A stretch of 64,000 nucleotides of DNA. Origin: Phaseolus vulgaris (taxonomy: Eukaryota; Streptophyta; Magnoliopsida; Fabales; Fabaceae). The DNA is taken from contig NC_023758.2 in NCBI RefSeq assembly GCF_000499845.2, positions 24,141,520 through 24,205,519 of the forward strand, given 5' to 3'. The position numbers and the translations under genes were made by a program. Shown piece after piece: positions 1-12,816 of this stretch. The first letter of the stretch is position 1, and every line of letters begins with the position of its first letter. The notes beneath the pieces were generated by a model that saw nothing but the letters and a program-made list of their open reading frames with translations, did not search any database and was not told the origin of the DNA.

Positions 1-781
1 CTAGATGAAAAAACAGTTAAATTAAACGAAAAATCCCTCAGAGAAAGGTACATTACATCAGATTCCTAAACTTTTGCTATTAATTTTGTTTGTTTTATAT
101 TCTTCCCATTACAGATCGTGCTCTCAAAACGACCCCTAGTCCTAGTAGTAGTGCGATGAAAAAGAAGCTTCTATGGTTTGGTAGGCCCACAATTTTTAAT
201 CCGAGAGGATAAGGATTGAGGATTACAAAAAAGCCCATATTCCCGAATAAACCATAGACAGAGTCCCCGTGGGCCCATTTTTTTTGTATTTACTTATTTT
301 TCACTCGTTTTCCAAATTTGATATTATATTATTACAATTATTATTATTTTATTTAGTCCACAATAAAAGAGAGAAAAAAGCATCTTGATTTATTCGGAGA
401 TGAGATGCGGAAAAGAAATATTTAATTATCCAATAAGCAAAGTTTCAATTTGCTGTGTGTGCCCACTTTGGGCGGAATGCGGGGCCCACGCTGACGTGGA
501 TAGCTGGGAACAAACACTCAGCGCCGAAGCAAAAACACTCATTAGTACCTGGAAAGAGAACCCAACCAAAGAAGCAACAAGATTAAAATAAAAACGAGAC
601 TCAAAAAGAGTTTTCCGTCAACTGAATCTCTATCGTCTCTCCCCTTCCCCTTTCCTTCCCTTCCTACCGTTTTCTCATCTCTCGATTTCGCTTCTTCTTC
701 CGTTCTCACGATTCTCTTTCTCTGTTTCTCTCCCTCGCTTCTTCTTCTTCTTACTGTGTGTGGTGCTGATCGCTTGTATTC
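1..781 (+). promoter_or_regulatory. Upstream region and probable 5' UTR of the ACT-domain kinase gene
   Basis: There is no credible gene here; the 68-codon frame at 385-591 has no family look. The stretch has several GGGCCCA/GGCCCAC motifs (about 183-190, 268-275 and 481-489), which resemble plant site II (TGGGCY) elements. An ACGT-core site, CTGACGTGGA, lies at 491-500 and resembles a bZIP target. From about 600 to 760 the plus strand is strongly pyrimidine-rich (CTC/TTC runs), as is common in plant 5' leaders, and runs up to the ATG at 782. The regulatory roles are inferred from motif shape only. Confidence 0.45.
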
Positions 782-3700
782 ATGGTGATCGAGCATGACA
801 TTGAGAGCTGCGGGAGCAGAGCAGTGCAGTTGTCGCACGCTAGCCACCCTCGACACCAACGCCAGAAACTGGAGGTGTACAATGAGGTGCTGCGGCGGAT
901 TCAGGATTCCGATTGCGAGGAGGCGCATGTTCCCGGCTTCGATGATCAGCTTTGGCTTCACTTCAATCGCCTTCCTGCTAGGTCTTTCACGATGTTTCCG
1001 AATTATTTAACTAACTCGATAACTAACCCCTATTATCATGTTCTCCTCTATATTTGATTCTCGCTTCTTCCTTTTTTGTAAAAGCGGTGAAAATGATTGA
1101 TAGGGGAGGTTATGACCAGTGATTTTGTATATTCCTGATTGTTTGTGTTTTTTAACTGATTCCTGCTACTCGAGTGTTTTTCGTGTTATTTTTAATTTTG
1201 ATGAGATTTGAGAAAAAAAAGATGAACAAGGAAGAAGATATCTGAGTGATTCTTTTTTTTGGCCTTTTTTTACTTTACTTTTGTAAGTGGATTTGCCAGA
1301 GTGGTTTTTGTACGAGTCTGCTGGTTGGTCACTCTGATTGCTACTACATAGGTACGCGTTGGATGTAAATGTTGAGAGGGCAGAAGATGTTCTAGCTCAT
1401 AAGAGATTGCTCAAGTTGGCGGAAGATCCTGCATCTCGACCTGCATTTCAAGTTCGCTTAGTACAGGTAATTAAAACACACATTCATAAAACACCGATGA
1501 ATGGTAATATAAGGTTATTTTCTTTATTTTGTATTTTCCCTAGTTTTGACTAAGGCTAGATGTTTTCCCATCAAATGAAGAATTCAGTTTTTTAGACGTT
1601 GTGGAGGATACATGGAACTGTTTTTTCCTTGACTACGCTGTTAGCTGTTAGCAAGTTTGGAACTATGCAATCATTTACTTTATGCGCTCTACTTCAAGTA
1701 CAGAGACTTGCTAGTTTATAACAGTTTCATCCTTAATGCAGGTATATCCTTTTGGTGGTGCAAATTATGCTGATTCCATTCATTCAGATCCTTCTGAAAT
1801 AGAAGATGCACAGAGTTCTCTTAACTATTCTTTAAAGCAGGGGTATGGCATGTGTAATTTTGTTATCAGTTTTATTTCCATCCTTGCAGTTGCTCAATAA
1901 GTACAATCCTTTTTTATTATCTAAGCTCTTGTTTTTATGTTTTCATTTGTGCCAATTATTTAATTTTTAATGTCATTTCTTTGTCTCTCTCTTGGGTAAA
2001 ACAGAATTCATCCACCGCCCACATTTGGTTCATCCTCTAATCTTGAAGCTCTTGCCCTTCAAACAACCAAAAATAACATTGAAGATGGGGGAAGTGCTAT
2101 GAGTGTAACACCATATTTTCACAGGTAATGGGTATCTCTCTTCAGCTTTAGTTAGTATCGCTAAAATGTGTCTTTTGTTTATAAAGTAGAAACATGTATT
2201 TTATGATAAGGTTGATAAATAGACTAGGATAAAATCTCACACTTTGAATATAATATTTTTGAACTGCAAGTCTCTTGGTTTATTATTTTTGTCCAAGTTT
2301 TTAGAGAGAGCGATGTTGCAGAATATTTAACTTTTAACAGTTAATAAATATATAATGTTTAAAAGTTTAACTAGTACTAATCTTTTACTTATAAATTTTA
2401 GGCCCATGCACGAGATTACCTTTTCAACAGTTGACAAGCCTAAACTCCTTAGTCAGGTGGTTAATTCTCTTTATTTTTAAAAATGTTGTGATGCTTTTGT
2501 AAACGGTTCTTTAAAATTACTGTTATTTTATTTCATATAATCCTTGTTATATTTTCTTTTCTACTGTATTATTCAGCTTTTGACATGATAACAAGCAATA
2601 TCACTCGCTTTTCTCGACCATCAATTGGGTTAGAGCACTTATCGTAATGTAATTCTATGCAGGATACAATTATGACTGTAGTGTCTTTTGTATTTATTAT
2701 GGGCAAATTATTTGCCAATTGCTGTCAAATTAAAATTATATGTTAGAGAGTTTTCATTGTAAAGTACTACAAGTTGTAATTTTGCCCAAATATTATTTTT
2801 TCACATAGATTAGATTGAGAGTTTATGAAGGTACAACTGTCAAAAACTAAGAAAATCATTCACAAACGCATATAATAATATTTTCAGATGTCATCTCTAC
2901 ATTTTCTGTTATTGTAACTTTTTAAACTCTAATAGGGATGCACTCCTGTAAATATATGATTAATTGTGTAATATGAAATGCAAAGAGAGGAGTGTTTTAC
3001 TTTAACTCTTTTTTGGTGGGAGTGGTGTTAATGATTACTTGGGCCTATTATAACTTCTCTTTTATACTCTGAAAAGGGATAATTTCACTTGTGCTCAAAA
3101 CTGTATTATCCGGATAACTAGATCTAATAGGTTTTAAGAAGACCTCCAAACACTGAGAGGACTACTTCTTGATTTTGCAAATGTTGTGGCCAACTCATTG
3201 ATATCCTCACACTAGGATACAAATCTTTGGAGTTCTTAAGCAAGTTTAGTTTTGATACATTATCAATGTAAATAGTTTTTCATTCACATCTATTAAGAAT
3301 AAAGAAAATAAATATAGGATTAAAATCCCTTGTATAAAATACACACATAGGATTGTTTATTTATAGATGAAAATAATAGTATAATAACGTAATAGATTTA
3401 GTGAAAATATCTACTAATTGATCATTCGAATTAACAAACTCATCTTGATTTCTCCATACACAATCTTTTCTCGAATGAAATGACAATCAATCTCAATATG
3501 TTTGGTCCTTTCATGAAAGACGAGATTTGAGCTAATATGAAAAGCACCTAATTATCACAAATGAGTGTCAGTTGAGTGACCTCTCCAAATTGCAATTCTT
3601 TGAGTAACTATTTAAGCCAAATAAGCTCACAAGTAGTTGAGGCCATAGCTCTATATTCTGCTTCAGCACTAGATCTTGCCACAACATTTTGTTTCTTACT

Positions 3701-6700
3701 CTTCCAAGAAATCAAATTATCACTAATAGAAACACTATCTGGAAGTGGATCTTCTACCAGACAGAGATTTTGCCCAATCTGAATAAGATACAACTACAGT
3801 ATGATTATTGTGACCATATAGCAAGCCTTTTCCAGAAGAATCTTTGATGCACTTAAATATACGAATGACTGCATTCCAATATTAACACATGGGAATTAAG
3901 GAATTTACTCACCACACTAGCTACAAATGAAATATCAGGACGAGTAACTATAAGATAGTTCAATTTTCCAACTAATATTTTGTACTTCTCAGAATTTGAG
4001 AGAGGCTCCCCCTGACTAGGTATGAGTTTGACATTAAGATCCATAAGTGTGTCAACAAATTTTGAATTCATTAATATAGTTTCCTTCTAAAGATCCAATG
4101 CATACTTCCTTTGAGAGATAACAATACCACTGTTGGATTGTGCTACTTCAATCCCTAAGAAATATATGAGTTTGCCAAGATCTTTGGTCTGAAAATGGTG
4201 ACAAATATGTTGTTTTATTTGAGAGATGTCATGATGATCACTACCTGTAAAAACAATGTCATCAACATATACTACTAGATAGATACACCCAACCTTGAGT
4301 GACGGTAAAAAACTGAATGATCTCCCTCACTGCGATTCATACCAAATTGCTGAACTACACTACTAAACTTTCCAAACCAAGCCCTAGCAGACTGTTTGAG
4401 GCCATATAGAGATTTGCGAAGATGACATACCAATCCAACATAACAAAATAACAAACACTATGGACTAAGTTCGTTACATTCAACAACATCTAATGATGAT
4501 TTATCACATTATTAAATAACACTTGCATGAGGTGTCAAATTCATTGCATGATTTAACAAGGTTATTGGATGTCAATGTAATATTTTTCACATGAAGAGTG
4601 GATTGAAATTAAATTCTTCATTTGTAAGATAGAATGTAACAACTATGTTTTATATTATGGCAGTCTATCACCCTTTACTTTGCATTTCAGTTAACATCAA
4701 TACTTGGTGAGATGGGATTGAATATTCAAGAAGCTCATGCATTTTCCACCACTGATGGATTTTCTCTAGATGTCTTTGTTGTTGAGGGATGGCCCAATGA
4801 GGTAGGATGAAAGTAGTCAAATAATTACCGCATAAAATAACTAGCAAGTATTTTGGGAAATAGAAAGACTTTATGCATGCCTTGATCAACATCTAGCCAT
4901 GAGTATTTGCAATTTTGATTTTGTAAAAGGATATATAATACCTTTAACTTCTCATCTCTTCATGGTATGCTTACCTTTTCATTTCAATAGATGATGTGTG
5001 ATTACTTATGTTGTCTCTGTGGCATTTCTGACAAACTTATTTTACAGATATAAATTGATAAATATGATGGTTTATGACAAATTTAGAAGACCGTGGGGTA
5101 TGTTATTGAATAATGTGTCATTAATTTATTTTTGCTTTATTAACATGCTGCAAACGATATCTTCAGCCAACAAATGTAAAACTTTCCAATTTAAACAATT
5201 TTGAAGGATGCAAAATAATTTGAAATCATAGCTAATGAAGAGATTTTTTGTTCCTCTATTAAAAAGAGAAACGTGAGGAGAGGGAGAACGAGGCTGATCA
5301 CAAAGTGAGGGATGCTGCCACCTGATGTCCATCCCAATAATAGCCAAAGCATGATTGTTGTTGTTGGTGTTGGAGCCAAATTTTTGGGCACCTGTTAAGT
5401 AGAACAGGGAAGGAGGATTTCATTACATCATTGCCCGATAAAAGTGGAGCATGGTTCAATTAAAAGTAAAAATTAAGAGGAGTACAAACTTTGTTCTACA
5501 AGAAAGGCCAAAGACTAGGATTGATATATAGTCCAACAACATATTGTGCTCCCTTTGTGGTCTTTAGCGTGTTTTTAGTAATAGGGAATGCATCATTAGA
5601 CTTTGCCACTGACTGCTTTGGATATCCTCTTCTGGCTTATTGAAACTCCACTCCATTAAAATATAGTTGTTTCCCATAGTTCAAATAAGACAGGCATCTA
5701 TAAGTCTCAGTAGTCTTTATCATCAGGCTTACAAACAAGAAGACTCAAGTAAGGCATAGAAGGAGTCCAACACACCTCTTGCTCTTTTTGGATCACTATC
5801 CACCCAAACTCTATAGGTCCTTATTGCGATGCAGGGTTGTAGCTGCATTGATGAATTATCATCAACTTGTTATGTTGATTGACACAATCTCATCTCGCCT
5901 TCTTTCGTTGGTACGCTGACTTACTGACTTGGATCCATCCTACTGATGTTCTGCCATCATATTCTGTTTTGAGGAAGATATATACCTGGATGATGAGCTA
6001 ATCCATGAATGCCACTATAATGCATACACTGTTCCTGGAGAATTTGAAACAATGGTGATTGAATAGTTTGTAACATTCCCAGGCTCATATCCTCTGAACC
6101 TGGGTGAAGGTTTTATATAGTCTATTCTAGTATCTGCGAGAGATATTAGAAAAAAGTATTGTGTTCTAGAGTACTAGACATTAGTCTAATCTACAAATGT
6201 GTTGAGTGGGCTGTTTGGCATAAGAAATCACTAGGGCAACTCTGTACTTGATGTTAGTGCTTCAGAAAGAGCAATGCAGGATAAGATCAAAGAGGATATA
6301 CCCATCATGGGTTCAAGTCTGATGGGTCTTCATGCTGCCTTTAATAGGATGATAACAGGAGCGTACATAGAGAAGTACCATGTGTGGCCAAAATGTGTGT
6401 TTTCAGATGTCAGAAAGCCTTACCATCTCAGAGAGGCATGGTGACAAGAGGGATATAGCAATAATGGAATTGCTATATCAATAAAATTTTAGAGGAAGGT
6501 TTGGGGACTCTTTTTGTGTACATCCAAATTGACAAATAACATTTTGTTGAGTTACCTTTTTATTTGCAAGCTTTTATCTTTTCCACTTCTTTTGTTTACT
6601 AATGTAATGGCTCCTTGCAAGAGTGTTGAGCTGTCGTAATTTATCAGGATTTTGAATCTTTTGCTATTCAATACATTGTTTGTTTTACTTGCAGTTTTTA

Positions 6701-9700
6701 CATGTTCATGATTGCTCTATTTTTATCTAATATTTAATTTTATTTCCGTTTTCAGTTGTGTTTTTGATATCCAAACTTATTGTATCTATTGTATATTTTT
6801 TGGCCATTAGGAAACTGAGGAGCTGAAAGGTGTGTTAGAAAAGGAAATTTACAAGGTTAAGGTATATTCTCCTTTTTAATTATTTTTGCTGGAGATGTAA
6901 TATGACAACCATTCACAAGTTTACACTTAACACCTTAACTTTTGGGATTGAGAACTCATGAAAATTTCAAAATAACAAGTATTTTTGGAAATATCTTAAT
7001 TATTTAATAGGTGCTATGAACTTTGATAAAATTACACATATTCAAGATTAATCAGGTAAGATGAGATTATTGTAGTTTGGTTATGTTAGAAAGGATTGAT
7101 ATTAATTTGAAGTTTGAACTACATTTGAGTAATGACAATGTCTGTTAAAATAAAGTTTTCTTTGCATCCATGCACTTCATGCAGACTACTGAATTTCATT
7201 CCTCCTTTTGTTAAGCACTTAATGATATAAACTTTCTTATTTGCTTTGCAGGAGCAAAATATGTCCAATCAGGGCATACATTATGCTGCCAATGAACATT
7301 ACCAGACAAGGATAGAACCATCCCCTCATTGCATTCAAATACCAACTGATGGAGCGGATGTCTGGGAACTTGATACCAACCAGCTGAAATATGAAAACAA
7401 AGTTGGCTCTGGGTCATTTGGTGACTTGTAAGTTATTTTTGCTTGATTATATTGGAACTCTACTGATCTTTGTAGCTGAGGTCTCTCTCTGCATTTCTTT
7501 GAAATTCCTTAGGTACAGAGGTACATATTGCAGTCAAGATGTTGCTATCAAAGTTCTCAAGCCTGAGCGCATAAGTACAGATATGCTGAAGGAGTTTGCA
7601 CAAGAAGTTTATATCATGAGGTTTGTTTACATGATTGAATGTAATCGGGGAGCTTATATTTACCATTACCGAGATATTTATTTCTCATGCTTTCCTGCCT
7701 TGTGTTTGTAGCTTCCACTTTCTTGTTTATAATTATTCATTTTGTATTATATTAGATGATAATCTGGCTTGCACAACCTATAACTACAACGGAGGAATGG
7801 AAGTGATGGAGGACTTGATGTTCTTTGATATATTGTGCTATTAGTTACTTATTTTCTATTGAGGATTATGCCTTTCTTACCATTCCCGTAAAATATGAAC
7901 TAGTCCGACATTATACTTCTGGCTAGATCTTTTCTGACTTATTTTTATTTCAGTTTGAAAACCAACAACCTATACTGCTGCTTGATTAAAGTGAATCATG
8001 CTGTAATTTATTTATTTTGTTTCTAAAAGTGCTGACAATTCTGTTATATGATTTCAATTCCATGAAATCGGCATCATAGATAGACTGTTAAAATGCCTGT
8101 ATCAAAGGTTCATGAACATTGTCTGAATTACAATTATGGCATTAACTTCCATATTTGTCTGACTTATTTTATAGACCATTCTGAAAAGGAATATATTAAC
8201 TAAAAATAATATCTCAATTTCAGATATTCACTGCATCAAATTCTTCTGAAAATATCTAATATTATTTCAATCCTGACAACTTCACTAGTTCATGAAACTT
8301 TTTATTTATCCTAGTTTGTGAGTATTAGTGGTTGGTGTGGTGATATGGTATCCTTGTAGTCCCTAGCAATCATTTTTCCTTTACCAACTACCATTTATCT
8401 TGGGGTTGCAGGAAGATTCGACACAAGAATGTTGTTCAGTTCATCGGCGCATGTACCAGGCCCCCAAATCTTTGTATTGTTACTGGTAAATAGGAAAGAA
8501 TCCTGAGACTTTATGATGTCACACAATTATGTTTCAAGGAATTTGTTTGTTTAGAGGGTGTGCTTTGGTTTAATGATAACGCTACTGTTTTGTGGATCAA
8601 CGAATTTAGTTATTGAAACAACCTCTCTGCCATAAGTAGAGGCTGCATACATTTTGACCCTCCTCACACCCGTTAATGTTGGAAGCCGTGTGATGCCTTC
8701 CTTTTATATTCTTATTCCTGCTTTATATTTTTAATTTATACTAGTTTTAGAATTGGTATAATATCTGTGCTTACCTATATATGTTTTATCAAGTAATTCT
8801 AAGATGATTTGGGTGCCTTAATGAGTCCCCTGGTAATGCAATGTTAATGCTTATGTGCTCATGTTTATGACTTTATCAGAGTTTATGTCTAGGGGAAGCT
8901 TATATGACTTTCTGCACAAACAAAGAGGTGTATTTAAGCTTCCATCTTTGCTAAAAGTAGCAATTGATGTTTCCAAGGGAATGAACTATTTGCACCAAAA
9001 TAATATAATTCACAGGGACCTCAAGACTGCCAATCTTCTGATGGATGAAAATGAAGTAAGAGGATTCCATGAATATTGAATGCACACATTGATACTGTCT
9101 GTTGCATTTTCTGTGTTATTAGGTCCATGTTTCTATGTTCTGTGTATAATATTTTGGTTTTGTAATATAATTTTGCTACTTTTATGTTCTCTATTCTCAA
9201 ATATCGTCATACTTATAATCTTTTATGTTTTCGACAAAACTAAAGGAGATTTGTTTCCCTATTGGAGGTATTATAAGTTGAATTTGGGATTTAACTCCTT
9301 TAAAGAAAGGGAGTACATTTTACTGAATAAAGAACAACTGTAGTCATTGATTACAAAATCAATGGTTGAAATTGTTATAAAATACATGCACATATCTCAA
9401 TCATTGTTTTCCAAATCAACAGATCTAACTGCACTTTAACCCATCACTGAGGAGCCAAATGCTTAAATCTAAAAGGCTACTAGCCTTGTGCGTATCTTTC
9501 ACATTTCTTATTCATACTAGTATTTGGTCCTATATTTATCATTGAATGAAAATTGTTTGTCATCTTGAATCACAATAATCACTATAGTTTATTATTTGTA
9601 CAAATAAGTTTAAGATGGGTAACTGTGTGATGCTGGGCTCTTGTTAGAATACAGTAAAATATGAGGTACGAACACGGACCTGAGATGAAAACATCACTAA

Positions 9701-11086
9701 AATAGGTTGTTGTTCTTCAACAGGTGGTAAAGGTTGCTGATTTTGGGGTTGCTAGAGTGCAAACTCAGTCTGGTGTGATGACAGCTGAAACTGGAACATA
9801 CCGTTGGATGGCTCCCGAGGTATGGATTTTCTTGGATTTCATGGTACTTCCTGATTGATGTTTTTGGTGACATCATTGATCATGGTGAAATACCAATTCA
9901 GGATCAGTATTTGTTTATGGTAGGCACTTATGTTCTGCCTGGTTGAAAATTGAGAAATATGGTGGTGGACAGGGAAAACATTTTTTTTTAATAATTTTGG
10001 GTTGTGTGGTGAGGGCAAGGTGAGCATGAGTGTAAGAAAAGCATCCCAGGTGGAATTCAGTTCTGGGCAAAGTCGACCCACTAGAGTGTTTGTGATGGAG
10101 AATTTTAAACTATTAAAAATATACTCGTTGGGATTATCTTATATTTGTTATATTGATATGGAATTTTTGTTGTTGATGTGAATATTTTGTCATATAGATA
10201 TTGAATTTATTGTGTTTGAGTATTGAACTTATACTTACGATTTTATTTCAATTTTATCTTTTATTCTTTCTTGGCTATTTCCTTACAAAGTATGCAGTGG
10301 TTTGATTCTTATTCCTCAGTTCCATTCTTATTTACATCTTTATATAACGTGCCTTAATACTTGGACTATAAGGCATTTACAATTTAGGGCATGTGCTTTG
10401 GTTTGCTATTTTTTAAGAATTCAGCTGTTAGTGGTACCTTAGATCCCTTTCCATCGATTTGACTTTTATTTGAAGGTCATTGAACACAAACCATATGATC
10501 AGAAGGCAGATGTTTTCAGTTTTGGAATAGCTCTCTGGGAGCTTTTAACTGGAGAAGTGAGTACTTTCATGCCAGACAGTGGGTTTTCTGCTTTGTGATT
10601 TGTTCTCTTTTTGTCTCAAATGATGATCAGTCTTATACTTATTGATATGCTATTTTTGTTAACCAGCTACCATACTCTTGCTTGACCCCATTACAAGCAG
10701 CAGTCGGCGTGGTGCAGAAGGTTTTTATTCTTTTTCTTTTGCAAATAATTTCATCGTAAACAATTTCTTGTGTATGCATAATGATTCTATGTGCTTAAAT
10801 TACTATTAGGGCCTAAGGCCTACAATTCCAAAAACCACACACCCAAAACTTTCTGAACTGCTTCAGCGGTGCTGGCAACAAGATCCGACTCTCAGACCAG
10901 ATTTCTCTGAAACAATAGAAATTCTTCAGCTCATAGCAAAAGAGGTAAAATTAATTATTAAATTTGAAAACCAATGCAGAGTTGGACCAGCTGAGTAATT
11001 CAGTTTTATTTTTCTACCAGGTCAATGATCACAAGGATAAATCACCCCATGGCTTTCTCTCAGCTCTTAGACGGGTCCATCATTGA
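782..11086 (+). CDS. STY46: ACT-domain Raf-like serine/threonine/tyrosine protein kinase (STY8/17/46 type), 16 exons
   Basis: Predicted exons: 782-981, 1352-1466, 1742-1842, 2005-2124, 2402-2456, 4691-4801, 6811-6861, 7252-7427, 7513-7620, 8412-8485, 8880-9055, 9724-9819, 10476-10556, 10667-10720, 10810-10944 and 11021-11086. All have GT-AG borders and matching phase, giving 572 codons plus stop. The protein starts [15 protein letters not shown]. Exons 5-6 encode an ACT domain ([16 protein letters not shown] onward). Exons 8-15 encode the kinase: glycine loop GSGSFG, VAIK lysine, [10 protein letters not shown] catalytic loop, DFG and the APE motif. This order and length match the Arabidopsis STY8/STY17/STY46 group, cytosolic kinases known to phosphorylate transit peptides of chloroplast preproteins; ACT domains often sense small ligands. 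Choice of STY46 over its paralogues is uncertain. Introns 5 and 6 (about 2.2 and 2.0 kb) hold foreign sequence. Confidence 0.93.
3390..4440 (-). mobile_element. Degenerate Ty1/copia pol fragment, antisense in intron 5 of the kinase gene
   Basis: Minus-strand translation gives, from high to low coordinate, the end of a copia reverse transcriptase and then RNase H. At about 4380-4440 is a [19 protein letters not shown] block. Around 4262-4274 is the YVDD catalytic box. At 3853-4071 is the [17 protein letters not shown] RT tail. At 3608-3720 is the RNase H signature [20 protein letters not shown]. Weak similarity continues to about 3395. Reading frames are broken by several stops and shifts. I found no LTRs, gag or integrase, so this is a truncated relic. 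It lies wholly between exon 5 (ends 2456) and exon 6 (starts 4691) and is spliced out. Confidence 0.88.
5960..6450 (+). other. Unrecognised protein-like gene fragment in intron 6 of the kinase gene
   Basis: Two plus-strand stretches read like conserved protein rather than random intron. About 5970-6067 gives [18 protein letters not shown], ending after ETMVIE. About 6240-6440 stays open for over 60 codons and contains [19 protein letters not shown] and [18 protein letters not shown], ending at REAW. Stops and frame changes separate them. There are no usable splice links to the kinase frame, whose exon 7 begins at 6811. I do not recognise the family; it may be a captured or retroposed gene fragment. 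Confidence 0.35.
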
Positions 11087-12816
11087 TACTGATCTTGATA
11101 TTAGATTATTACACGACAGTATAGCCTTTTTGTCCTGTATAGTAGTCAGACTCTGACCAAATATCTATTGAGTTGGTTGTTTCTACTCTTGAAAAGATTC
11201 GGTTCTATTATGCTTGCCTTAAATTTCTTTTAGAATCTTCGTCTTTCTCCCAGTTGTCTATTCCAACTTGTTCGCCTGTGGATAGGATGGATACAAGATT
11301 AGTGAAGGTCGAAAATTCAAGGTATCATTTACAATTAATTTTTTGCTAATTGTATTCCATGTGTTTTGACTGGGAGTTTTTTCGATGCACTCCCTTGTAT
11401 CCAAACCCTTTAAGTGGACTTGTATAGGCGTTGTATGTTGATACTTGAGATTTACCAAGTTTAACTGTAATAAAATCGGCATATTATGTTATGCAATTTT
11501 ATTCAAAGGGTATTAAACACTGGTTGTCATAATTTGTTTAATGACAATATATATATGTATATATATATATATATATTTGTATATTTGTATTAAAATTGTT
11601 CTTTTAATGGCAGTTTAGAAACTGGACATTAGCAATCAATAATTAAAAGAAAATATCGTTGTTCTTTTAAAGGTGGTTATAATAAAAGTAAATAAAGTTA
11701 TTATATATAACAGTTTGTGATTCGATGATAGTAACAGACTATTTACTCAACTATTCTCTCTTCGTCCTAACAAGTCGTGAATTATTTTTCTTCAAACACG
11801 TTTCCTTTGCAAATAACACACAAGCTTATATTGATGCAAGTCTTCTGCTAGCGCTGATGCTACCAAATACGCTAAGCACTAAATTCCAATAAATATTTTT
11901 CTTTAAAAATAAATGGGACCATAAGGAAATAGAACTATGTACAAATTTTGACATGTATTGTTTTTCTCACGTTACTTTTTTCTCAATGAATTATCAAATT
12001 TGTTTAACTAAATATTTATCAAGAATTAATCAATAATTTTTCAATTGGAATTGTTGTGTGGATAAAAAAAGAAATAAGAAAAAGAAAAGAGGGAAAGGAA
12101 TAAAAATGAATGCAGTAAAAAAGGTATTATACGAATTGACAAAAATAATAAATATGTAATAGTATAAAACAATTCCCCAGTTTAAATTGTATTTTAAAAA
12201 ATTATCTTGATACAGGGCTGGTCCGAAAAGACAAAAATGTTCTGGCATCCAGAGAACACCACCATCTGCAAATGTATCATCACCATTCTCAAATCAGTAA
12301 TCCACTAACCAATGTTTACCATGTGCACATGGAATGATCTTAAGCAAATTTGCCATGAGCTTCTAACTTATGAAATTATAATAACTATCGAGTGCTGAAA
12401 CTGAGAGCCGAGTCCTATTATATTGGATGAACCCAAAGTTTACCCAATACTTTTTTCTTACCCAATTTTGGAAAGAAAAATGAAACTTGTTACCAAGTTG
12501 TATCAAGTTTTGGCCTCACATTTTTTCATTAATAAATATATCATGGTTCGAATTGGAAGTAGAGGAAGACGAACACCACGTCAAGGCATGAGAGTTTCTT
12601 TGCAAAGTTTGATAAACATTAAACTTTTTTATTGTTTATATTGACAAATTCACACAACCCTCCTTTTTCCACATTTACATGAACTTTTCTGGTATCAGAT
12701 TTCCTTTTGTTTTCATGCTGATTAACACTGTCTTGGTGAGATGTTTCCGCATTTCCATGCATGCGACTCCTCCCAAAACTTATTCTATATACAACTGCAG
12801 GTCCAACAGGAACACT
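11087..12816. other. Kinase 3' UTR and intergenic spacer
   Basis: The first 400 or so bases after the kinase stop are probably its 3' UTR. The rest is AT-rich spacer up to the convergent rhodanese gene, whose stop is at 12817-12819 and whose 3' UTR must lie in roughly 12400-12816. Apart from the dinucleotide tract listed separately I see no coding signal. The short frames at 12030-12248 and 12423-12644 are low-complexity and unsupported. Confidence 0.6.
11547..11576. repeat. (AT)n dinucleotide tract
   Basis: This is a nearly pure AT/TA run, interrupted once by a G, in the spacer after the kinase gene. It is a simple-sequence repeat likely to vary in length. Confidence 0.85.

Noticed and set aside
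542..961. 139-codon minus-strand frame over the kinase 5' region
   Set aside because: It is opposite the pyrimidine-rich leader and exon 1, with composition-driven Arg/Glu-rich text and no domain.
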